From contig CM068831.1 of NCBI GenBank assembly GCA_028554795.2, positions 29,850,659-29,914,658 of the forward strand: a stretch of DNA of 64,000 bases, written 5' to 3'. Below are positions 56,555-64,000 of this stretch, one piece after another. The position numbers were made by a program, and so were the translations under genes. The notes beneath the pieces were generated by a model, which had not been told where the DNA came from, made no database searches, and saw only the letters and a program-made list of their open reading frames with translations. The DNA is from Sinohyriopsis cumingii (Eukaryota > Mollusca > Bivalvia > Unionida > Unionidae). Position 1 is the first letter of the stretch. The number at the start of each line of letters is the position of its first letter.

Positions 56555-56990
56555 AGGAAGAAAACTCTGTCAAGCTAAGATATCTCCGGTAGAGTAATTA
56601 AGTAGCCTTGCAACTATTATTATATTACTATTTATTTAATTAAAATTTTTGTGTCATAATACTCATTGTTGTAATAATTATTGTTAGAACAGTTATTTTA
56701 TCAATCTGAGGTTTCCATCATCAGTGGCAAAAGTTCGATTTTCACATAACTCTATAAAATTATCGAAGTTTCGCCAGTCGCAAAGTGTGTAAGTATTAAA
56801 TATTAAATATTAATATCCAACAGCTTTTTAATCATTCTGAGAACTTTATTGTTGAAGGGAGATAACTCTGTCAAGCTAATGCTCTCTCAGGTAGAATAAT
56901 TCAGTAGTTACCTTGTTTCTTACTACGTATTGATCTCAAGAAGGAAATAACTTTGTAGCATATCTTTCTCCAGTAGAGCTTAATTTTTTT
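56552..56990. repeat. Three imperfect copies of a short repeat
   Basis: Starts lie near 56552 (gttgaaggaagaaaactctg), 56853 (gttgaagggagataactctg) and 56938 (aagaaggaaataactttgta). Each is followed within about 30 bases by a tctcc-ggtagagtaatt-like segment. They sit between HNH and the next frame. Confidence 0.6.
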
Positions 56991-57375
56991 ATCATCTAAA
57001 TTAATTATTATTATCTATGGGATAATTAATATCAGTCGAGTAAGAATTTTATATTAGTTCAAATTAGTGGAAGTGTATTTGTACCTTCTAAATTATCGAC
57101 AAAATCAACGCAGGAAACACATCACACACGACATTAAGTTTCATGTGCAATACAGTTCTGGTATTTCTAGATCTTTCTGTTATACAGAAATATATGTATT
57201 TTAAATCTAACTTTGTCAAAGGCTGAAATATATAAAATATACGATTATTTTAATGCGATGTGTTCTGCAAAATGGAAAATAAATAAATGCCGTGGTTATT
57301 TGTAGGAATATCAAGCATAGGTAACTTTATATTAATTTCTGAAACATACATCAGTAAAATTAGAACAATGCGCAG

Positions 57376-57422
57376 TGGTAGCGCGGCTGATACTCATACT
57401 CGAGGGTTCGAGTTCGAATCTC
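57376..57422 (+). ncRNA. tRNA-like sequence with A and B boxes
   Basis: An A-box-like tggtagcgcgg and a B-box-like gttcgaatctc are 36 bases apart start to start, with a hairpin gcgcagtggtagcgc and a T-arm-like cgag-ttcgaat-ctcg. No acceptor stem pairs. It could be a worn tRNA, the head of a SINE, or a tRNA relic carried by the element. Confidence 0.35.
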
Positions 57423-57471
57423 GTGACTGACATACTGAGGAAGGTGTCGATAATCACGGTTTTGCTATAGA

Positions 57472-57835
57472 AAGATGGGGGCTCCAGCCCGAAGGAATTT
57501 TATGTACAATTCCTCACCATTTCGAACAACATGGTGAGTTAGTTTTGCACTCTCCCCCGGTTTTGATATTAGAGAGGTGCAGGAAATTGAAAGGCATAGC
57601 CAACATTCTGAATATTCTAAAATTTCCTTTCGATTATAAGTTTCGCTATGGGTATGGCTCTGAAATAATCTGTGGAGCCCGATAAATCGTAGTGTGATGT
57701 GGGCTCTCAATCTCGCTGAAGGATACCCCCACACAAATACATTCAGAAAGAATGTCAGAAATGCATCGTGGTGTGCCGTGAAGACAATAAGAAAGATCGT
57801 TCTCCCTACAGAAGGCACAATGGCATATGAAGGGA
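57472..57835 (+). pseudogene. Unrecognised frame of the element
   Basis: A plus frame from about 57472 to 57684 reads EQHGELVLHSPPVLILERCR, then KFPFDYKFRYGYGSEI. After a shift it continues with VMWALNLAEGYPHTNTF to about 57835. Aromatic-rich strand patterns look protein-like, but no family is certain. The minus frame over the same bases (57465-57818) is open by chance. Function unknown. Confidence 0.35.
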
Positions 57836-58559
57836 CCCCATGAAAAATACATACAATTTATTTTAAATATCCAATTTATAAGAAATGAATTTTGAAAATA
57901 TTAATGTTATTATTTCTGAGATTAAAAAATTAAAACATACATGAATAAAAATATCTGATGAACGAAATTCTAAGAAAATTATTTGTGATTTTAAATCATT
58001 AAAGAACGTAAATGCGAAGATAGATTTACACTATCTCAGATCGTGAAATCGAAAGCGCTCCGATAAGTAAACATGAAAGCGAAACTGCTTTCAGTGACTG
58101 TAGCAACAACGTCACATGTAAAAATTTTGATGAAAGTTAGATCAGAAAAAATTAAACACTCTGTCTAATGTGTTGATGAGATTTTTATCTTAGTTTATAG
58201 TAATATACCCATCAATCCGAAGAATTAGACAATATATTTTTAGCTGATCTAACTCAATACTAGAATGTGTATAATTCATAATCTGATATCACACGTTATC
58301 ATAATATTATGTTCTCGCTGTAGTTCATTTTATTGTTCCTGCGTCAACAAAACATTTTTACTGCCGTATTCGTCAATAATGATATTATCAATAAATTGTT
58401 CTGTATTGACTGGGGGCGGTGTCATTATTGCTGTGATCGTGTTTTCAAGTATCTCTTTGTCGTGTACAAAAACTCTCACATGTTGGTACATTATAAAATA
58501 CCTCTTGATTAAAAAAATTGTGAAACACTCTACAAAGGTATCTTTATGATTAAAAATCG
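57836..58559. other. Broken short frames within the element
   Basis: A plus frame from 57885 (MNFENINVIISEIKKLKH) is stopped early, and a minus frame around 58310-58550 contains TPPPVNTEQFIDNIIIDEYG. Both have the Asn/Ile/Lys-rich composition of neighbouring element genes. Neither is recognised. Confidence 0.35.
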
Positions 58560-59503
58560 TTAATATCTTACGTAGAGATCTATTTTCAAATTTTATTTTC
58601 TTAAATCAACTAAGAGTCCGTATTGGTCAGTAAGTTTGAAATGTATCCTTGATAAAAGCGGATTATGACATCGTAGATAAACCGGATTGATCGGTTCTTT
58701 TAAAAGCAAATATCCAGGAGGTACATGCGGTATATAGAATATATCCTTGCTGAGCCTGACTAAAATTTTCAAGATCTAGTTGATAGCTTCCATAAATTGC
58801 ATCACATACAAGATTGACTGGGATTGTTGAAATTATATTTACAATTCCTGGTGAACGGATCATAGTCATGTTTGATAATAACTGTCGGTGGATTTATTTT
58901 TCTCCATGATTCAAGTATTTTACGGAAATATTCATCGACGATTTCGTTGACTGATTTCTTTAATTCATCGGCATTAAATCCGGGAAATTTAAATATCGGT
59001 AGATTTGTTTCTGATAGTGGATTTGCTGCAGTCGAATATTTATTAAGACATTTTTGTTTCATCCACCCTGTGGACTTAATCACCGCTTGCATAATACTTT
59101 GATGAAAAATTCCAAGATAAAATATTATTTGGTTCAATAGTTCTATTTGTTGGATGATTTCCTCCTTTGTTTTTGTAAACGTCACGTCAAAAAGATAATG
59201 GCTGAATACTTGACGCAATTTGTCGCGATATCGTTTATGTTCAAAATTGATATCATCAAAAGTAAACTTGATATCATTGGCGATATATGGCCTTTTGGGT
59301 GTTCCGTATATCCACCATATATCATCAAAGTGGGTGTCTGATTCACCACTATCGGGGTTAGCTTTTATTGCTCTCAATAACGGATTATCCTTATAATTTG
59401 GAGTATTTTCCCAAAACGAGCGTTTATTTGAAATAGAATCAGATAGTTTTGGCTGAGTTATTGCTGTAGGTATTGGTGATGAAATGTCAGGCCATCCTGA
59501 CAC
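58560..59503 (-). pseudogene. Conserved-looking element protein of unknown function
   Basis: An open frame of 233 codons (59503 to 58802) starts at ATG and continues after a frameshift into 58663-58869. It has SFWENTPNYKDNPLLRAIK near residue 30, a helical middle (ELLNQIIFYLGIFHQSIMQA) and WRKINPPTVIIKHDYDPF near the end. Its place between the hydrophobic protein and the replication block and its length would fit a structural or assembly protein of Maverick-like elements. The function is inferred only from position. Confidence 0.55.
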
Positions 59504-59589
59504 ACTTTGGATTGATGATTGATAAATATCTACTACATAATCTTGAGAATTTATTTATATCAAGTCTAATAAAGTTGGTTCGTGAACTG

Positions 59590-59844
59590 TTATAGCTGTT
59601 TTGGATTAAATTTTCTTGCGATGATATTAAGAATACCGGCAATTGTTGTTGCAGCTGAAACACAAATTGTTACAGCTGCTGGTGCCATCACTAGCGATGG
59701 TGTTATTATTGATAATTATACACCGGTTCCAGCAATCACAGCAGACGTTGAATAAACAATTATGCGAACGACAACTACACGTCTGCGATACTTTTTTACT
59801 TTTATTGTATACTCGTCAACGATATTTTTAGTTGTGTTTGCCAT
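59590..59844 (-). pseudogene. Small hydrophobic membrane protein of the element
   Basis: ATG at 59844-59842 opens 84 codons with one in-frame TAA (59716-59718). After a basic stretch (VKKYRRRVVVV) come long Ala/Ile/Val/Thr-rich segments, including APAAVTICVSAATTIAGIL, suited to one or two membrane spans. It lies 86 bases before the 233-codon gene on the same strand. It may be a virion membrane-active protein; the name is not known. Confidence 0.5.
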
Positions 59845-59949
59845 TCACCTGCTGAATTATATTTGAAACGTCGAACGTTGATCGTAATGCTCATTACATT
59901 TTAATTATTTAGTAATCAATTAATGTGTTCAGCCACAAATTCCAGACTC

Positions 59950-60939
59950 ACAAGTAAGACGCTGTTGTTAATGTTTTATCAAATGATTCCAGCATAAACG
60001 GTTCTTCGTCTCCTTTATTTAACACAATAATCACGGTTCCAGAAAAGTTATCGATTGAATGACGCCAAGGATACGTAGTAAACATACTAAATTTTGCACT
60101 GCTGACCACGGACAGTCTCTACCCATGAGTGACTTATTCAGTACGTTTGATAGTGTTATTTTGCTGTGACCATGTTGAGAATCCTGATGACAGTGTGTAC
60201 CACGTTGGTAATATGCTTGTGGGGAATTTTAATCAGATTAATTTTTCAACGATATCAGGAATTCCACTTATAACATCTTCTAGGTTTTTCTAATCGTTTC
60301 AATGTTTGACATAGCTGTTTTAATATGGCCGAGTTTTGTATTAATTGCAGAGAGTTTTACGTCAACAGTCAACGGATATCCAAAGAAATCATCTGCGATT
60401 TCATTAGGTTTTCGAAAGTTTCTACGAAGTTTTGAAAAGATAATTACGTGAGTGTCATACTCAACTCGCAGCTTGGTTAATTTAGTATCTACTTTATTAT
60501 AATTATTGTCACCATATTTTTTTGTTGCGGCATCCTCATCAGATGTTGGATCTCTTAAAGCAAATATTTTATTTATATTCATGCTGAGTTCACCTGTCAT
60601 AATATCACCGTTACATCCTAAACGATTAGCAGTACTTTTTGCAATTTCATTCCTAATAGTTGTAATTGATATATTTGAGTCTCTGATTCTACCGCCGTCA
60701 ATAAATTCTGGAATGTTATCCGTAGTAGCACCGAGAAATCTACAAACTATGTCATTCCATTTAATGTTTCTAGTCTTTAAAACACTGTATTTATCCTGAA
60801 AAATAATAACTTCATCTCGGTCAACTCCAGAGAGTTTCATAATATTGGCAAGTTCATCTTTCGTCGCGTAATTTGACAAATTAGCATGAACTTTTCTTTT
60901 TTTGTCTTTGAAAGAAGATCTTCCGTAAATATCTATCAC
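59950..60939 (-). pseudogene. Fibre-like attachment protein candidate
   Basis: A 219-codon frame (60939 to 60280) starts at ATG with KVHANLSNYATKDELANIM. Near residue 130 it has GELSMNINKIFALRDPTSDE followed by DAATKKY. The x-L-x-D-P-T-x-x-x-D-A-A-T-K-K-Y pattern is common in phage tail fibres, where it lies at the base of the shaft. After the stop, frames to about 59950 carry MLESFDKTLTTAS and look like a continued C-terminal part broken by frameshifts. It would be expected at virion vertices for host binding. This role is inference from the motif and from the structural neighbours. Confidence 0.55.
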
Positions 60940-60999
60940 TATATGTTATGGTCTGTTTAAAACGATTAACAGCTACTTGTGTCATCATGCACGACTTTA

Positions 61000-61363
61000 T
61001 GAGGCGGTAATGTTGATGAAGACATAGCGTCGAGTACAGCAATTACTTCACGTCCGCATATTGGCGGATCTGTTATTGTCTGTGTTGGTAATGTTGAATA
61101 TCAGACAGGAGTTGTTTTTTTAATTTGACGTAACATATAAATTATTTTGGTGGAGCCAACCCATATGAATAAAAATAAACAATTCCACCTGGATCAATTG
61201 CGTATGCAACCCAATGAGTACCTGGACCAGAACTATTATCAAGATTAATAATGCCGGTTTCAATATTGTTTTGCTGGTTCTGATAATTGATCACTCATAA
61301 AACACCTCTAAAATGTTTGATATTTAATTTTTTAGCAGCATCACGTAAATTAAAATTTGACAT
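61000..61363 (-). pseudogene. Adenain/Ulp1-type cysteine protease
   Basis: ATG at 61363-61361 opens MSNFNLRDAAKKLNIKHFRG. After a frame break follow IINLDNSSGPGTHWVAYAID with the catalytic His (about 61200-61260) and VYFYSYGLAPP with the region of the catalytic Asp. After another break comes ICGREVIAVLDAM (about 61010-61060), where the catalytic Cys is expected. This is the standard order in the maturation protease of adenoviruses and Mavericks, which trims capsid precursors. The gene is short, as usual for these enzymes, and is broken at least twice. In the middle the acidic catalytic residue appears as Tyr in FYSYG where related enzymes have Asp, which would inactivate it. Confidence 0.75.
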
Positions 61364-61451
61364 TGGAAGAATTACCCAAGTGTTCCTGGAAGTCTCAGAC
61401 ATTTTCCGTATCGATAAGGGGTTCCTGGAAGCCTTTGGCCCCTTCCATTTT

Positions 61452-61694
61452 TTAAAATCCTTGTCCAGTTGCTTTCTTCAATGCCATCCCAGCAGCAGTT
61501 CCAACAACACCAAATGCAGCTGCTTTTGCTACAGCTGGAGTTGCGGCGGCTATTAATGCTGGTATAGCTACAAGAAGTGGAAATATACCGCCTGTTTTAA
61601 TTGAGTCTTCATCCGCAGCAGCATAAAGATTGAGTTTAACGCCTGGTTTTGATTGTTTGGCGCTATTTAAATGTCTGAGCTTATGTTCTGACAA
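61452..61694 (-). CDS. Small minor-capsid-like protein with Ala-rich hydrophobic half
   Basis: An intact 80-codon frame has a basic, polar first half (HKLRHLNSAKQSKPGVKLN) and a second half GGIFPLLVAIPALIAAATPA leading to a GMALKKATGQGF end. Short proteins with a Gly-Gly junction and such an amphipathic or hydrophobic segment occur beside capsid genes in adenovirus- and Maverick-like genomes. It sits between protease and major capsid on the same strand. A membrane-lytic or core role is possible. Assignment is by likeness and position. Confidence 0.55.
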   Translation of the reverse strand: MSEHKLRHLNSAKQSKPGVKLNLYAAADEDSIKTGGIFPLLVAIPALIAAATPAVAKAAAFGVVGTAAGMALKKATGQGF

Positions 61695-61829
61695 TGATCA
61701 TATATTTTGACCACCTGAGATCTGATCTTGATTGATGTTTTTAAATCTGACCTGGAGCCAGACTAACACCAACATGATGATACGCCATTATAAATATTTT
61801 GAACGATTTAGTTACATGCTTTCTATCAG

Positions 61830-63090
61830 TGCATCATTGACTCACATTCGTCCACCAGTACATTCAAGTAGCATTGCTTTTTCGCTGAGTATAACTGCAA
61901 TTGCTCTGTAACCACCAGCAGGCAGTCTAGCTACATTGGCTCAAAAATGTGTATCAACGATAGATTGTCTGAATATATCTAAATGTTCCAACGAAAAGTA
62001 ATAGACTGGATATAATGTTGTCAAATCCCGCTGAGATATCTGTAAACCTGTGTCAACATTTCGATCACGCCCCATAAATGTCATCAACTGATGAAACGCA
62101 CGTGCAGCACCATTTTGGTCAACATTTAACAAAACTTCTTCAGCAGGTTGTTGATGTCTGTTTATCTTCAAAGCAACTTCAGAAACTCCAAGTGTGTCAA
62201 AACCATTGGATTTCTTTCCTGCCAATCTACTCTGGCATTTGCCTGAAATGCGATGAGTATATGTCGTCGTGCAGAAACTCTTTGCTGTGTTGCTATTTGC
62301 CACGTAAATAAACCAGCCACATTACTCTGAATTTTATCTGTAGTCATTGTCAACCATAATAACAATGATTTACCACCTGAATTTATAAAAGCAATTAGTT
62401 TTTCTTCTTCAGCAAGCGACGGAGACATTACCGGCATCTACAGTGGCGGTTTTGTTAGTATTACTTTATAATTAACAGCGTTAGGTCGCCAGATTGATCA
62501 TTGTCATTGGCATTTCTTACAAGTACCACGGTTTGTTTAGCTCCAAATATAACTTTTCTAACATTTCTACAAAATCCAAAGATATGTGATAATGGAATTC
62601 TGCTTGAAAATTTTTCGTCTCCATTTAACATCGATCTGCGTGCGGCAAATCCTAAGGTGAAATTTTCGTTCATTGATACAGTTGTGTCCCCATCTGCATT
62701 TAGTCTAACGTTGCTACTCTCGGGTAGATCAATGGTATCCTTTGCAAACATCATTGACGGACCAGCTGACCTAGAGTAATCAGTGCTGTATCTTGTCAGA
62801 CCCAATATCGGCGTAGCAATATCAACATTTTCGAGACACGATTCAATATTCTTTTCCGTCAGTCATGAATATGGCACTGTTAAATAATGTCATGACACCA
62901 TTATTAACAAAACCAACTGGATCATCAACTAATCACCCATTCCGTACGTCGTATCTTCTGCTTTCAAAAGTCTTCCTTCTACTACGATAAATTCTTCAGC
63001 AAGTAAGAAATAACATGATTGTATCTTGAACATGTAATTCTATTCGACCAAGCTGACTACACGTTTGAACATTTTATTACATATGTTATC
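61830..63090 (-). pseudogene. Major capsid protein (double jelly-roll type), broken
   Basis: Three overlapping minus frames (63090-62461, 62437-62168, 62303-61941) together follow one protein-like path, broken by two or more frameshifts near 62450 and 62200, and by stops before 62805. Distinctive pieces are LGLTRYSTDYSRSAGPSM, RIPLSHIFGFCRNVRKVIFG, RVDWQERNPMV, VDTGLQISQRDLTTLYPVYY and the end RAIAVILSEKAM. They fit, from family knowledge, the double jelly-roll capsid protein of a Maverick-like lineage. Position between minor-capsid-like genes supports this. About 400 residues would be normal for this group. Identification is by pattern only; a structure prediction would settle it. Confidence 0.65.
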
Positions 63091-63109
63091 GTCTAAAACG
63101 AAGACCACT

Positions 63110-63533
63110 TCCTGCTATTAAACTTGCCGTTACAGGTATTTTCATTTTCTGGCTGGGATATATTAGCCAACTCTGCAAGTTTTTGATTTGCAGCTTGATT
63201 TATTATTTTACTGATATTTGCAGGCATAATTTCAGTACTGGGTAATTTTACTGACTATGGTTTTCTTCGTACTAATCGAGCTAATCTATCTTCGATTGCT
63301 GAAAATGCTTTACCAGCAACATTACCAATAGTACCAACATCTGTATCGCGAATAGCGTCAATAGCTTTCATTCCTAATTGATTTGCAATCGGTATTGCTT
63401 TTGGAGCTACTCTCTAAAATAAACCCTGAACAACACCACCAAGTCCATCTCCGTAAATTGCGTTGTAAGTTGGCAATCGTTACTTTACTACCTTAACTAT
63501 TACAGGTCCACGTTGAGCATTGTGTATAGTCAT
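63110..63533 (-). pseudogene. Minor-capsid or core-protein-like gene
   Basis: ATG at 63533-63531 opens a frame with two early stops. Readable parts are YGDGLGGVVQGLF, then RVAPKAIPIANQLGMKAIDA and GNVAGKAFSAIEDRLARLVR, then after another stop NISKIINQAANQKLAELANI. The Gly-rich start followed by basic amphipathic helices resembles minor capsid or core proteins encoded just before the major capsid gene in Maverick-like elements. Confidence 0.5.
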
Positions 63534-63559
63534 TTTTAAATTAATTAATTGTTTTCAGT

Positions 63560-64000
63560 CGCTGTAATAATCATCTGCAATTTAATTAATAAGAGAATCA
63601 TAAATGTTACGATCCATAACACCACCTGTAAATCTTGGGCAAATATCAGATATTTGATTAAAAATTTCTGGAGAATCATTTCCTTAGCGTTTTCGTCCGA
63701 TCACAATTTCAATATCGGCAAGAACAATATCAGAACAATTTCTTAATCCACTTCCGATTTTTGGGGGTTTTCCAATCAGTTCAGTAAGAACATTTTCAAC
63801 GTCTTCTTCTTGATGTAATTTATCTTCTCGTTCTCTTTTAGAACCAAATGTAATTAAAGCTACATTATAAATCCAATCATCTTTTGTCAAAGATCTATAT
63901 TCAGTTTTTAAATATCTCTCCTTTTCTTTATATTTTGCAGCAATATCTAATGTTTGAGGATAATCCACAGTCATGAGAGTCTTTAAACCTTCAGTTGTAA
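63560..64000 (-). pseudogene. Element gene running off the window, function unknown
   Basis: An open minus frame (63974-63684 and upstream to the edge) reads TVDYPQTLDIAAKYKEKERY and TKDDWIYNVALITFGSKRER, a hydrophilic, helical protein. After a stop, a shifted frame continues with GNDSPEIFNQISDICPRFTGG and NIYDSLIN to about 63560. The true start is outside the window. Asn/Lys/Asp-rich composition matches the neighbouring genes. No family recognised. Confidence 0.5.

Larger units (their letters stand above)
50600..64000. mobile_element. Decayed Maverick/Polinton-type virus-like element, right end outside window
   Basis: At least seven hallmark genes occur together: protein-primed-type DNA polymerase B, retroviral-type integrase, FtsK/A32-like packaging ATPase, adenain-type protease, major-capsid-like and minor-capsid-like genes, plus an SF1 helicase. 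This set defines Mavericks/Polintons and related adintovirus-like elements. Left of 50.6 kb the content returns to dispersed repeats, so the left end is near there. Terminal inverted repeats could not be checked because the right end is missing. Most genes are on the minus strand; PLA2-like, integrase and HNH are on the plus strand. Almost every gene is broken, so the copy is defective. Confidence 0.9.

Noticed and set aside
57465..57818. 117-codon minus-strand frame
   Set aside because: Antisense to a more protein-like plus-strand frame with element-type composition; treated as its shadow.

Overview
The window is nuclear DNA of an AT-rich invertebrate animal, most likely a mollusc. The signs are GT-AG introns, several tRNA-headed SINEs sharing one conserved tail, long (TA)n arrays, a Jockey-type LINE with a CAAT-repeat tail, DIRS and Ty3/gypsy fragments, and copies of a 'gaaggga-gataactctgt' repeat that I associate with molluscan DNA. 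No rRNA, no convincing tRNA gene and no CRISPR array was seen. The species assignment is inference.

Layout. 1-17 kb is mostly non-coding DNA with transposon remains: a decayed Ty3/gypsy pol on the minus strand (3.4-4.6 kb), a LINE fragment (6.3-7.0 kb), a second SINE family (7.6-7.8 kb) and a decayed LTR element with both LTRs (10.84-13.85 kb) whose integrase lies upstream of its reverse transcriptase. 17.08-32.77 kb holds the one host gene I can assemble. It has seven exons in matching phases and encodes a type I membrane receptor of about 416 residues: signal peptide, two Ig-like domains, a stalk from three 51-nt exons, one transmembrane helix and a tyrosine-rich cytoplasmic tail. Its first intron contains a minus-strand LINE and a pair of inverted repeats; other introns contain SINEs, microsatellites and two possible minus-strand exons. 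32.8-50.5 kb is repeat-rich: a DIRS-like fragment, long TA arrays, SINEs, a tandem 424-bp duplication with dispersed relatives, a 259-bp hAT-like element with a perfect 8-bp target duplication, and one probable terminal exon of an unrecognised gene (41.0 kb).

50.6-64.0 kb (running off the right edge) is the most notable region: a decayed Maverick/Polinton-type virus-like element. I recognise a packaging ATPase, a phospholipase A2-like protein, a retroviral-type integrase, a B-family DNA polymerase next to an SF1 helicase, an HNH endonuclease, an adenain-type cysteine protease, a major-capsid-like gene, small hydrophobic or basic minor-capsid-like proteins, and a protein with a phage-tail-fibre-like motif. 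Integrase, DNA polymerase and helicase would mediate integration and copying. Capsid, protease and ATPase would build and fill a particle. PLA2, fibre-like and hydrophobic proteins may act in entry. Nearly all of these genes carry in-frame stops or frameshifts, so this is a fossil copy and not a working element.
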